Shown here piece after piece: positions 27,301 to 41,900 of a DNA stretch of 64,000 bases. Origin of the DNA: Auanema rhodensis (lineage: Eukaryota > Nematoda > Chromadorea > Rhabditida > Rhabditidae); NCBI GenBank assembly GCA_964057225.1, contig OZ059898.1, positions 17,585,267 to 17,649,266 on the forward strand, in the 5' to 3' direction. Both the position numbers and the translations under genes were made by a program. Below the pieces are notes generated by a model, which saw nothing but the letters and a program-made list of their open reading frames with translations, did no database searches and was not told where the DNA came from. Position 1 is the stretch's first letter, and each line of letters opens with the position of its first letter.

Positions 27301-29836
27301 GTTTCTCAATGTAGTATAGTGCATTCGATGCGGATTTTTAAGCTGCGTCGATCTGTGTTATCAGATTTGCGCTAGCTTAAAAATGCACCGAGATATCAAC
27401 TGATATAAGTTCACACTTATATCCTCGATTTTCACCCTGAAGAATTAATTTTTTCGTTGAATAACATTGTCCATCGTCTTTGCCTTGAAATAAGGAATCT
27501 AAAAACATTTACTTTTTGCTAAATTATTCTGAAATTTTTCGAAAAAATTTTTGTCAAAATGTTTTTGGAAGCAATGTTGAGTGTACATGGAAACTCAACA
27601 TACACTAATGCATCATTTTTCAAACGATCATAACTAATTTTTGTATTAAGCGTTTCTCAATGTAGTATAGTGCATTCGATGCGGATTTTTAAGCTGCGTC
27701 GATCTGTGTTATCAGATTTGCGCTAGCTTAAAAATGCACCGAGATATCAACTGATATAAGTTCACACTTATATCCTCGATTTTCACCCTGAAGAAATAAT
27801 TTTTTCGTTGAATAACATTGTCCATCGTCTTTGCCTTGAAAAAAGGAATCTAAAAACATCTACTTTTTGCTAAAATATTTTGAAGTTTTTCGAAAAAATT
27901 TTTGTCAAAATGTTTTTGGAAGCAATGTTGAGTGTACATGGAAACTCAACATACACTAATGCATCATTTTTCAAACGATCATAACTAATTTTTGTATTAA
28001 GCGTTTCTCAATGTAGTATAGTGCATTCGATGCGGATTTTTAAGCTGCGTCGATCTGTGTTATCAGATTTGCGCTAGCTTAAAAATGCACCGAGATATCA
28101 ACTGATATAAGTTCACACTTATATCCTCGATTTTCACCCTGAAGAATTAATTTTTTCGTTGAATAACATTGTCCATCGTCTTTGCCTTGAAAAAAGGAAT
28201 CTAAAAACATCTACTTTTTGCTAAATTATTTTGAAGTTTTTCGAAAAAATTTTTGTCAAAATGTTTTTGGAAGCAATGTTGAGTGTACATGGAAACTCAA
28301 CATACACTAATGCATCATTTTTCAAACGATCATAACTAATTTTTGTATTAAGCGTTTCTCAATGTAGTATAGTGCATTCGATGCGGATTTTTAAGCTGCG
28401 TCGATCTGTGTTATCAGATTTGCGCTAGCTTAAAAATGCACCGAGATATCAACTGATATAAGTTCACACTTATATCCTCGATTTTCACCCTGAAGAATTA
28501 ATTTTTTCGTTGAGTAACATTGTCCATCGTCTTTGCCTTGAAAAAAGAAATCTAAAAACATCTACTTTTTGCTAAATTATTCTGAAATTTTTCGAAAAAA
28601 TTTTTGTCAAAATGTTTTTGGAAGCAATGTTGAGTGTACATGGAAACTCAACATACACTAATGCATCATTTTTCGAACGATCATAACTAATTTTTGTATT
28701 AAGCGTTTCTCAATGTAGTATAGTGCATTCGATGCGGATTTTTAAGCTGCGTCGATCTGTGTTATCAGATTTGCGCTAGCTTAAAAATGCACCGAGATAT
28801 CAACTGATATAAGTTCACACTTATATCCTCGATTTTCACCCTGAAGAATTAATTTTTTCGTTGAATAACATTGTCCATCGTCTTTGCCTTGAAAAAAGAA
28901 ATCTAAAAACATCTACTTTTTGCTAAATTATTCTGAAATTTTTCGAAAAAATTTTTGTCAAAATGTTTTTGGAAGCAATGTTGAGTGTACATGGAAACTC
29001 AACATACACTAATGCATCATTTTTCAAACGATCATAACTAATTTTTGTATTAAGCGTATCTCAATGTAGTATAGTGCATTTGATGCGGATTTTTAAGCTG
29101 CGTCGATCTGTGTTATCAGATTTGCGCTAGCTTAAAAATGCACCGAGATATCAACTGATATAAGTTCATACTTATATCCTCGATTTTCACCCTGAAGAAT
29201 TAATTTTTTCGTTGAATAACATTGTCCATCGTCTTTGCCTTGAAAAAAGGAATCTAAAAACATCTACTTTTTGCTAAATTATTCTGAAATTTTTCGAAAA
29301 AATTTTTGTCAAAATGTTTTTGGAAGCAATGTTGAGTGTACATGGAAACTCAACATACACTAATGCATCATTTTTCGAACGATCATAACTAATTTTTGTA
29401 TTAAGCGTTTCTCAATGTAGTATAGTGCATTCGATGCGGATTTTTAAGCTGCGTCGATCTGTGTTATCAGATTTGCGCTAGCTTAAAAATGCACCGAGAT
29501 ATCAACTGATATAAGTTCATACTTATATCCTCGATTTTCACCCTGAAGAATTAATTTTTTCGTTGAATAACATTGTCCATCGTCTTTGCCTTGAAAAAAG
29601 GAATCTAAAAACATCTACTTTTTGCTAAATTATTCTGAAATTTTTCGAAAAAATTTTTGTCAAAATGTTTTTGGAAGCAATGTTGAGTGTACATGGAAAC
29701 TCAACATACACTAATGCATCATTTTTCAAACGATCATAACTAATTTTTGTATTAAGCGTTTCTCAATGTAGTATAGTGCATTTGATGCGGATTTTTAAGC
29801 TGCGTCGATCTGTGTTGTCAGATTTGCGCTAGCTTA
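24331..29836. repeat. Diverged nine-monomer (3159 bp) higher-order repeat, mosaic
   Basis: Rare markers recur at 3159 bp: GAAATAAGG (24331/27490), CTAAAATATT (24711/27870), GTTGAGTAAC (25350/28509) and TTGTCAG (26658/29817). Several units between them disagree (for example GGAATC against GAAATC near 25387/28546), so later conversion has overwritten parts. Confidence 0.7.
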
Positions 29837-32800
29837 AAAATGCACCGAGATATCAACTGATATAAGTTCACACTTATATCCTCGATTTTCACCCTGAAGA
29901 AATAATTTTTTCGTTGAATAACATTGTCCATCGTCTTTGCCTTGAAAAAAGGAATCTAAAAACATCTACTTTTTGCTAAATTATTTTGAAATTTTTCGAA
30001 AAAATTTTTGTCAAAATGTTTTTGGAAGCAATGTTGAGTGTACATGGAAACTCAACATACACTAATGCATCATTTTTCAAACGATCATAACTAATTTTTG
30101 TATTAAGCGTATCTCAATGTAGTATAGTGCATTCGATGCGGATTTTTAAGCTGCGTCGATCTGTGTTATCAGATTTGCGCTAGCTTAAAAATGCACCGAG
30201 ATATCAACTGATATAAGTTCACACTTATATCCTCGATTTTCACCCTGAAGAAATAATTTTTTCGTTGAATAACATTGTCCATCGTCTTTGCCTTGAAAAA
30301 AGGAATCTAAAAACATCTACTTTTTGCTAAATTATTTCGAAATTTTTCGAAAAAATTTTTGTCAAAATGTTTTTGGAAGCAATGTTGAGTGTACATGGAA
30401 ACTCAACATACACTAATGCATCATTTTTCAAACGATCATAACTAATTTTTGTATTAAGCGTATCTCAATGTAGTATAGTGCATTCGATGCGGATTTTTAA
30501 GCTGCGTCGATCTGTGTTATCAGATTTGCGCTAGCTTAAAAATGCACCGAGATATCAACTGATATAAGTTCACACTTATATCCTCGATTTTCACCCTGAA
30601 GAAATAATTTTTTCGTTGAATAACATTGTCCATCGTCTTTGCCTTGAAAAAAGGAATCTAAAAACATCTACTTTTTGCTAAATTATTTCGAAATTTTTCG
30701 AAAAAATTTTTGTCAAAATGTTTTTGGAAGCAATGTTGAGTGTACATGGAAACTCAACATACACTAATGCATCATTTTTCAAACGATCATAACTAATTTT
30801 TGTATTAAGCGTTTCTCAATGTAGTATAGTGCATTTGATGCGGATTTTTAAGCTGCGTCGATCTGTGTTATCAGATTTGCGCTAGCTTAAAAATGCACCG
30901 AGATATCAACTGATATAAGTTCACACTTATATCCTCGATTTTCACCCTGAAGAATTAATTTTTTCGTTGAATAACATTGTCCATCGTCTTTGCCTTGAAA
31001 AAAGAAATCTAAAAACATCTACTTTTTGCTAAATTATTCTGAAATTTTTCGAAAAAATTTTTGTCAAAATGTTTTTGGAAGCAATGTTGAGTGTACATGG
31101 AAACTCAACATACACTAATGCATCATTTTTCAAACGATCATAACTAATTTTTGTATTAAGCGTATCTCAATGTAGTATAGTGCATTTGATGCGGATTTTT
31201 AAGCTGCGTCGATCTGTGTTATCAGATTTGCGCTAGCTTAAAAATGCACCGAGATATCAACTGATATAAGTTCATACTTATATCCTCGATTTTCACCCTG
31301 AAGAATTAATTTTTTCGTTGAATAACATTGTCCATCGTCTTTGCCTTGAAAAAAGGAATCTAAAAACATCTACTTTTTGCTAAATTATTCTGAAATTTTT
31401 CGAAAAAATTTTTGTCAAAATGTTTTTGGAAGCAATGTTGAGTGTACATGGAAACTCAACATACACTAATGCATCATTTTTCAAACGATCATAACTAATT
31501 TTTGTATTAAGCGTATCTCAATGTAGAATAGTGCATTCGATGCGGATTTTTAAGCTGCGTCGATCTGTGTTATCAGATTTGCGCTAGCTTAAAAATGCAC
31601 CGAGATATCAACTGATATAAGTTCACACTTATATCCTCGATTTTCACCCTGAAGAAATAATTTTTTCGTTGAATAACATTGTCCATCGTCTTTGCCTTGA
31701 AAAAAGGAATCTAAAAACATCTACTTTTTGCTAAATTATTTCGAAATTTTTCGAAAAAATTTTTGTCAAAATGTTTTTGGAAGCAATGTTGAGTGTACAT
31801 GGAAACTCAACATACACTAATGCATCATTTTTCAAACGATCATAACTAATTTTTGTATTAAGCGTTTCTCAATGTAGTATAGTGCATTTGATGCGGATTT
31901 TTAAGCTGCGTCGATCTGTGTTATCAGATTTGCGCTAGCTTAAAAATGCACCGAGATATCAACTGATATAAGTTCACACTTATATCCTCGATTTTCACCC
32001 TGAAGAAATAATTTTTTCGTTGAATAACATTGTCCATCTTCTTTGCCTTGAAAAAAGAAATCTAAAAACATCTACTTTTTGCTAAATTATTTTGAAGTTT
32101 TTCGAAAAAATTTTTGTCAAAATGTTTTTGGAAGCAATGTTGAGTGTACATGGAAACTCAACATACACTAATGCATCATTTTTCAAACGATCATAACTAA
32201 TTTTTGTATTAAGCGTATCTCAATGTAGTATAGTGCATTTGATGCGGATTTTTAAGCTGCGTCGATCTGTGTTATCAGATTTGCGCTAGCTTAAAAATGC
32301 ACCGAGATATCAACTGATATAAGTTCACACTTATATCCTCGATTTTCACCCTGAAGAAATAATTTTTTCGTTGAATAACATTGTCCATCGTCTTTGCCTT
32401 GAAGAAAGGAATCTAAAAACATCTACTTTTTGCTAAATTATTCTGAAATTTTTCGAAAAAATTTTTGTCAAAATGTTTTTGGAAGCAATGTTGAGTGTAC
32501 ATGGAAACTCAACATACACTAATGCATCATTTTTCAAACGATCATAACTAATTTTTGTATTAAGCGTATCTCAATGTAGTATAGTGCATTTGATGCGGAT
32601 TTTTAAGCTGCGTCGATCTGTGTTATCAGATTTGCGCTAGCTTAAAAATGCACCGAGATATCGACTGATATAAGTTCATACTTATATCCTCGATTTTCAC
32701 CCTGAAGAATTATTTTTTTCGTTGAATAACATTGTCCATCGTCTTTGCCTTGAAAAAAGGAATCTAAAAACATCTACTTTTTGCTAAATTATTCTGAAAT

Positions 32801-35730
32801 TTTTCGAAAAAATTTTTGTCAAAATGTTTTTGGAAGCAATGTTGAGTGTACATGGAAACTCAACATACACTAATGCATCATTTTTCGAACGATCATAACT
32901 AATTTTTGTATTAAGCGTTTCTCAATGTAGTATAGTGCATTCGATGCGGATTTTTAAGCTGCGTCGATCTGTGTTATCAGATTTGCGCTAGCTTAAAAAT
33001 GCACCGAGATATCAATTGATATAAGTTCACACTTATATCCTCGATTTTCACCCTGAAGAATTAATTTTTTCGTTGAATAACATTGTCCATCGTCTTTGCC
33101 TTGAAAAAAGAAATCTAAAAACATCTACTTTTTGCTAAATTATTCTGAAATTTTTCGAAAAAATTTTTGTCAAAATGTTTTTGGAAGCAATGTTGAGTGT
33201 ACATGGAAACTCAACATACACTAATGCATCATTTTTCAAACGATCATAACTAATTTTTGTATTAAGCGTATCTCAATGTAGTATAGTGCATTTGATGCGG
33301 ATTTTTAAGCTGCGTCGATCTGTGTTATCAGATTTGCGCTAGCTTAAAAATGCACCGAGATATCAACTGATATAAGTTCATACTTATATCCTCGATTTTC
33401 ACCCTGAAGAATTAATTTTTTCGTTGAATAACATTGTCCATCGTCTTTGCCTTGAAAAAAGGAATCTAAAAACATCTACTTTTTGCTAAATTATTCTGAA
33501 ATTTTTCGAAAAAATTTTTGTCAAAATGTTTTTGGAAGCAATGTTGAGTGTACATGGAAACTCAACATACACTAATGCATCATTTTTCAAACGATCATAA
33601 CTAATTTTTGTATTAAGCGTATCTCAATGTAGTATAGTGCATTTGATGCGGATTTTTAAGCTGCGTCGATCTGTGTTATCAGATTTGCGCTAGCTTGAAA
33701 ATGCACCGAGATATCAACTGATATAAGTTCATACTTATATCCTCGATTTTCACCCTGAAGAATTAATTTTTTCGTTGAATAACATTGTCCATCGTCTTTG
33801 CCTTGAAAAAAGGAATCTAAAAACATCTACTTTTTGCTAAATTATTCTGAAATTTTTCGAAAAAATTTTTGTCAAAATGTTTTTGGAAGCAATGTTGAGT
33901 GTACATGGAAACTCAACATACACTAATGCATCATTTTTCAAACGATCATAACTAATTTTTGTATTAAGCGTTTCTCAATGTAGTATAGTGCATTTGATGC
34001 GGATTTTTAAGCTGCGTCGATCTGTGTTGTCAGATTTGCGCTAGCTTAAAAATGCACCGAGATATCAACTGATATAAGTTCACACTTATATCCTCGATTT
34101 TCACCCTGAAGAAATAATTTTTTCGTTGAATAACATTGTCCATCGTCTTTGCCTTGAAAAAAGGAATCTAAAAACATCTACTTTTTGCTAAATTATTTTG
34201 AAATTTTTCGAAAAAATTTTTGTCAAAATGTTTTTGGAAGCAATGTTGAGTGTACATGGAAACTCAACATACACTAATGCATCATTTTTCAAACGATCAT
34301 AACTAATTTTTGTATTAAGCGTATCTCAATGTAGTATAGTGCATTCGATGCGGATTTTTAAGCTGCGTCGATCTGTGTTATCAGATTTGCGCTAGCTTAA
34401 AAATGCACCGAGATATCAACTGATATAAGTTCACACTTATATCCTCGATTTTCACCCTGAAGAAATAATTTTTTCGTTGAATAACATTGTCCATCGTCTT
34501 TGCCTTGAAAAAAGGAATCTAAAAACATCTACTTTTTGCTAAATTATTTCGAAATTTTTCGAAAAAATTTTTGTCAAAATGTTTTTGGAAGCAATGTTGA
34601 GTGTACATGGAAACTCAACATACACTAATGCATCATTTTTCAAACGATCATAACTAATTTTTGTATTAAGCGTATCTCAATGTAGTATAGTGCATTCGAT
34701 GCGGATTTTTAAGCTGCGTCGATCTGTGTTATCAGATTTGCGCTAGCTTAAAAATGCACCGAGATATCAACTGATATAAGTTCACACTTATATCCTCGAT
34801 TTTCACCCTGAAGAAATAATTTTTTCGTTGAATAACATTGTCCATCGTCTTTGCCTTGAAAAAAGGAATCTAAAAACATCTACTTTTTGCTAAATTATTT
34901 CGAAATTTTTCGAAAAAATTTTTGTCAAAATGTTTTTGGAAGCAATGTTGAGTGTACATGGAAACTCAACATACACTAATGCATCATTTTTCAAACGATC
35001 ATAACTAATTTTTGTATTAAGCGTTTCTCAATGTAGTATAGTGCATTTGATGCGGATTTTTAAGCTGCGTCGATCTGTGTTATCAGATTTGCGCTAGCTT
35101 AAAAATGCACCGAGATATCAACTGATATAAGTTCACACTTATATCCTCGATTTTCACCCTGAAGAATTAATTTTTTCGTTGAATAACATTGTCCATCGTC
35201 TTTGCCTTGAAAAAAGAAATCTAAAAACATCTACTTTTTGCTAAATTATTCTGAAATTTTTCGAAAAAATTTTTGTCAAAATGTTTTTGGAAGCAATGTT
35301 GAGTGTACATGGAAACTCAACATACACTAATGCATCATTTTTCAAACGATCATAACTAATTTTTGTATTAAGCGTATCTCAATGTAGTATAGTGCATTTG
35401 ATGCGGATTTTTAAGCTGCGTCGATCTGTGTTATCAGATTTGCGCTAGCTTAAAAATGCACCGAGATATCAACTGATATAAGTTCATACTTATATCCTCG
35501 ATTTTCACCCTGAAGAATTAATTTTTTCGTTGAATAACATTGTCCATCGTCTTTGCCTTGAAAAAAGGAATCTAAAAACATCTACTTTTTGCTAAATTAT
35601 TCTGAAATTTTTCGAAAAAATTTTTGTCAAAATGTTTTTGGAAGCAATGTTGAGTGTACATGGAAACTCAACATACACTAATGCATCATTTTTCAAACGA
35701 TCATAACTAATTTTTGTATTAAGCGTATCT
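29486..35730. repeat. Twelve-monomer (4212 bp) higher-order repeat, partial
   Basis: Six consecutive units at about 29486-31520 match 33698-35730 in variant order: TCATAC with TTGTCAG; TTGAAA with TATCTC; TCGAAA with TATCTC; TCGAAA with TTTCTC; GAAATC; TCATAC. The match ends at GTAGAATAG near 31524, which is absent from the partner. Confidence 0.7.
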
Positions 35731-38700
35731 CAATGTAGTATAGTGCATTTGATGCGGATTTTTAAGCTGCGTCGATCTGTGTTATCAGATTTGCGCTAGC
35801 TTAAAAATGCACCGAGATATCAACTGATATAAGTTCATACTTATATCCTCGATTTTCACCCTGAAGAATTAATTTTTTCGTTGAATAACATTGTCCATCG
35901 TCTTTGCCTTGAAAAAAGGAATCTAAAAACATCTACTTTTTGCTAAATTATTTCGAAATTTTTCGAAAAAATTTTTGTCAAAATGTTTTTGGAAGCAATG
36001 TTGAGTGTACATGGAAACTCAACATACACTAATGCATCATTTTTCAAACGATCATAACTAATTTTTGTATTAAGCGTTTCTCAATGTAGTATAGTGCATT
36101 TGATGCGGATTTTTAAGCTGCGTCGATCTGTGTTATCAGATTTGCGCTAGCTTAAAAATGCACCGAGATATCAACTGATATAAGTTCACACTTATATCCT
36201 CGATTTTCACCCTGAAGAATTAATTTTTTCGTTGAATAACATTGTCCATCGTCTTTGCCTTGAAAAAAGAAATCTGAAAACATCTACTTTTTGCTAAATT
36301 ATTCTGAAATTTTTCGAAAAAATTTTTGTCAAAATGTTTTTGGAAGCAATGTTGAGTGTACATGGAAACTCAACATACACTAATGCATCATTTTTCAAAC
36401 GATCATAACTAATTTTTGTATTAAGCGTATCTCAATGTAGTATAGTGCATTTGATGCGGATTTTTAAGCTGCGTCGATCTGTGTTATCAGATTTGCGCTA
36501 GCTTAAAAATGCACCGAGATATCAACTGATATAAGTTCATACTTATATCCTCGATTTTCACCCTGAAGAATTAATTTTTTCGTTGAATAACATTGTCCAT
36601 CGTCTTTGCCTTGAAAAAAGGAATCTAAAAACATCTACTTTTTGCTAAATTATTCTGAAATTTTTCGAAAAAATTTTTGTCAAAATGTTTTTGGAAGCAA
36701 TGTTGAGTGTACATGGAAACTCAACATACACTAATGCATCATTTTTCGAACGATCATAACTAATTTTTGTATTAAGCGTTTCTCAATGTAGTATAGTGCA
36801 TTCGATGCGGATTTTTAAGCTGCGTCGATCTGTGTTATCAGATTTGCGCTAGCTTAAAAATGCACCGAGATATCAACTGATATAAGTTCACACTTATATC
36901 CTCGATTTTCACCCTGAAGAATTAATTTTTTCGTTGAATAACATTGTCCATCGTCTTTGCCTTGAAAAAAGAAATCTAAAAACATCTACTTTTTGCTAAA
37001 TTATTCTGAAATTTTTCGAAAAAATTTTTGTCAAAATGTTTTTGGAAGCAATGTTGAGTGTACATGGAAACTCAACATACACTAATGCATCATTTTTCAA
37101 ACGATCATAACTAATTTTTGTATTAAGCGTATCTCAATGTAGTATAGTGCATTTGATGCGGATTTTTAAGCTGCGTCGATCTGTGTTATCAGATTTGCGC
37201 TAGCTTAAAAATGCACCGAGATATCAACTGATATAAGTTCATACTTATATCCTCGATTTTCACCCTGAAGAATTAATTTTTTCGTTGAATAACATTGTCC
37301 ATCGTCTTTGCCTTGAAAAAAGGAATCTAAAAACATCTACTTTTTGCTAAATTATTCTGAAATTTTTCGAAAAAATTTTTGTCAAAATGTTTTTGGAAGC
37401 AATGTTGAGTGTACATGGAAACTCAACATACACTAATGCATCATTTTTCAAACGATCATAACTAATTTTTGTATTAAGCGTTTCTCAATGTAGTATAGTG
37501 CATTTGATGCGGATTTTTAAGCTGCGTCGATCTGTGTTGTCAGATTTGCGCTAGCTTAAAAATGCACCGAGATATCAACTGATATAAGTTCACACTTATA
37601 TCCTCGATTTTCACCCTGAAGAAATAATTTTTTCGTTGAATAACATTGTCCATCTTCTTTGCCTTGAAAAAAGAAATCTAAAAACATCTACTTTTTGCTA
37701 AATTATTTTGAAGTTTTTCGAAAAAATTTTTGTCAAAATGTTTTTGGAAGCAATGTTGAGTGTACATGGAAACTCAACATACACTAATGCATCATTTTTC
37801 AAACGATCATAACTAATTTTTGTATTAAGCGTATCTCAATGTAGTATAGTGCATTTGATGCGGATTTTTAAGCTGCGTCGATCTGTGTTATCAGATTTGC
37901 GCTAGCTTAAAAATGCACCGAGATATCAACTGATATAAGTTCACACTTATATCCTCGATTTTCACCCTGAAGAAATAATTTTTTCGTTGAATAACATTGT
38001 CCATCGTCTTTGCCTTGAAGAAAGGAATCTAAAAACATCTACTTTTTGCTAAATTATTCTGAAATTTTTCGAAAAAATTTTTGTCAAAATGTTTTTGGAA
38101 GCAATGTTGAGTGTACATGGAAACTCAACATACACTAATGCATCATTTTTCAAACGATCATAACTAATTTTTGTATTAAGCGTATCTCAATGTAGTATAG
38201 TGCATTTGATGCGGATTTTTAAGCTGCGTCGATCTGTGTTATCAGATTTGCGCTAGCTTAAAAATGCACCGAGATATCAACTGATATAAGTTCATACTTA
38301 TATCCTCGATTTTCACCCTGAAGAATTATTTTTTTCGTTGAATAACATTGTCCATCGTCTTTGCCTTGAAAAAAGGAATCTAAAAACATCTACTTTTTGC
38401 TAAATTATTCTGAAATTTTTCGAAAAAATTTTTGTCAAAATGTTTTTGGAAGCAATGTTGAGTGTACATGGAAACTCAACATACACTAATGCATCATTTT
38501 TCGAACGATCATAACTAATTTTTGTATTAAGCGTTTCTCAATGTAGTATAGTGCATTCGATGCGGATTTTTAAGCTGCGTCGATCTGTGTTATCAGATTT
38601 GCGCTAGCTTAAAAATGCACCGAGATATCAACTGATATAAGTTCACACTTATATCCTCGATTTTCACCCTGAAGAATTAATTTTTTCGTTGAATAACATT

Positions 38701-38961
38701 GTCCATCGTCTTTGCCTTGAAAAAAGAAATCTAAAAACATCTACTTTTTGCTAAATTATTCTGAAATTTTTCGAAAAAATTTTTGTCAAAATGTTTTTGG
38801 AAGCAATGTTGAGTGTACATGGAAACTCAACATACACTAATGCATCATTTTTCAAACGATCATAACTAATTTTTGTATTAAGCGTATCTCAATGTAGTAT
38901 AGTGCATTTGATGCGGATTTTTAAGCTGCGTCGATCTGTGTTATCAGATTTGCGCTAGCTT
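31942..38961. repeat. Sixteen-monomer (5616 bp) spaced duplicate of a four-monomer segment
   Basis: Bases 31942-33345 recur at 37558-38961. Shared rare markers are CATCTTCTTTG with GAAATC (32035/37651), CTTGAAGAAAGG (about 32397/38013) and GAATTATTTTTTTC (about 32706/38322). Small differences are TATCGACTG and TCAATTG in the first copy only. Confidence 0.75.
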
Positions 38962-41900
38962 AAAAATGCACCGAGATATCAACTGATATAAGTTCATACT
39001 TATATCCTCGATTTTCACCCTGAAGAATTAATTTTTTCGTTGAATAACATTGTCCATCGTCTTTGCCTTGAAAAAAGGAATCTAAAAACATCTACTTTTT
39101 GCTAAATTATTTTGAAATTTTTCGAAAAAATTTTTGTCAAAATGTTTTTGGAAGCAATGTTGAGTGTACATGGAAACTCAACATACACTAATGCATCATT
39201 TTTCAAACGATCATAACTAATTTTTGTATTAAGCGTATCTCAATGTAGTATAGTGCATTCGATGCGGATTTTTAAGCTGCGTCGATCTGTGTTATCAGAT
39301 TTGCGCTAGCTTAAAAATGCACCGAGATATCAACTGATATAAGTTCACACTTATATCCTCGATTTTCACCCTGAAGAAATAATTTTTTCGTTGAATAACA
39401 TTGTCCATCGTCTTTGCCTTGAAAAAAGGAATCTAAAAACATCTACTTTTTGCTAAATTATTTCGAAATTTTTCGAAAAAATTTTTGTCAAAATGTTTTT
39501 GGAAGCAATGTTGAGTGTACATGGAAACTCAACATACACTAATGCATCATTTTTCAAACGATCATAACTAATTTTTGTATTAAGCGTATCTCAATGTAGT
39601 ATAGTGCATTTGATGCGGATTTTTAAGCTGCGTCGATCTGTGTTATCAGATTTGCGCTAGCTTAAAAATGCACCGAGATATCAACTGATATAAGTTCACA
39701 CTTATATCCTCGATTTTCACCCTGAAGAATTAATTTTTTCGTTGAGTAACATTGTCCATCGTCTTTGCCTTGAAAAAAGGAATCTAAAAACATCTACTTT
39801 TTGCTAAATTATTTTGAAATTTTTCGAAAAAATTTTTGTCAAAATGTTTTTGGAAGCAATGTTGAGTGTACATGGAAACTCAACATACACTAATGCATCA
39901 TTTTTCAAACGATCATAACTAATTTTTGTATTAAGCGTTTCTCAATGTAGTATAGTGCATTTGATGCGGATTTTTAAGCTGCGTCGTTCTGTGTTGTCAG
40001 ATTTGCGCTAGCTTAAAAATGCACCGAGATATCAACTGATATAAGTTCACACTTATATCCTCGATTTTCACCCTGAAGAAATAATTTTTTCGTTGAATAA
40101 CATTGTCCATCGTTTTTGCCTTGAAAAAAGGAATCTAAAAACATCTACTTTTTGCTAAATTATTTTGAAATTTTTCGAAAAAATTTTTGTCAAAATGTTT
40201 TTGGAAGCAATGTTGAGTGTACATGGAAACTCAACATACACTAATGCATCATTTTTCAAACGATCATAACTAATTTTTGTATTAAGCGTATCTCAATGTA
40301 GTATAGTGCATTCGATGCGGATTTTTAAGCTGCGTCGATCTGTGTTATCAGATTTGCGCTAGCTTAAAAATGCACCGAGATATCAACTGATATAAGTTCA
40401 CACTTATATCCTCGATTTTCACCCTGAAGAAATAATTTTTTCGTTGAATAACATTGTCCATCGTCTTTGCCTTGAAAAAAGGAATCTAAAAACATCTACT
40501 TTTTGCTAAATTATTTCGAAATTTTTCGAAAAAATTTTTGTCAAAATGTTTTTGGAAGCAATGTTGAGTGTACATGGAAACTCAACATACACTAATGCAT
40601 CATTTTTCAAACGATCATAACTAATTTTTGTATTAAGCGTTTCTCAATGTAGTATAGTGCATTTGATGCGGATTTTTAAGCTGCGTCGATCTGTGTTATC
40701 AGATTTGCGCTAGCTTAAAAATGCACCGAGATATCAACTGATATAAGTTCACACTTATATCCTCGATTTTCACCCTGAAGAAATAATTTTTTCGTTGAAT
40801 AACATTGTCCATCTTCTTTGCCTTGAAAAAAGAAATCTAAAAACATCTACTTTTTGCTAAATTATTTTGAAGTTTTTCGAAAAAATTTTTGTCAAAATGT
40901 TTTTGGAAGCAATGTTGAGTGTACATGGAAACTCAACATACACTAATGCATCATTTTTCAAACGATCATAACTAATTTTTGTATTAAGCGTATCTCAATG
41001 TAGTATAGTGCATTTGATGCGGATTTTTAAGCTGCGTCGATCTGTGTTATCAGATTTGCGCTAGCTTAAAAATGCACCGAGATATCAACTGATATAAGTT
41101 CACACTTATATCCTCGATTTTCACCCTGAAGAAATAATTTTTTCGTTGAATAACATTGTCCATCGTCTTTGCCTTGAAAAAAGGAATCTAAAAACATCTA
41201 CTTTTTGCTAAATTATTCTGAAATTTTTCGAAAAAATTTTTGTCAAAATGTTTTTGGAAGCAATGTTGAGTGTACATGGAAACTCAACATACACTAATGC
41301 ATCATTTTTCAAACGATCATAACTAATTTTTGTATTAAGCGTTTCTCAATGTAGTATAGTGCATTTGATGCGGATTTTTAAGCTGCATCGATCTGTGTTG
41401 TCAGATTTGCGCTAGCTTAAAAATGCACCGAGATATCAACTGATATAAGTTCACACTTATATCCTCGATTTTCACCCTGAAGAAATAATTTTTTCGTTGA
41501 ATAACATTGTCCATCGTCTTTGCCTTGAAAAAAGGAATCTAAAAACATCTACTTTTTGCTAAATTATTTTGAAATTTTTCGAAAAAATTTTTGTCAAAAT
41601 GTTTTTGGAAGCAATGTTGAGTGTACATGGAAACTCAACATACACTAATGCATCATTTTTCAAACGATCATAACTAATTTTTGTATTAAGCGTTTCTCAA
41701 TGAAGTATAGTGCATTTGATGCGGATTTTTAAGCTGCATCGATCTGTGTTGTCAGATTTGCGCTAGCTTAAAAATGCACCGAGATATCAACTGATATAAG
41801 TTCACACTTATATCCTCGATTTTCACCCTGAAGAAATAATTTTTTCGTTGAATAACATTGTCCATCGTCTTTGCCTTGAAAAAAGGAATCTAAAAACATC

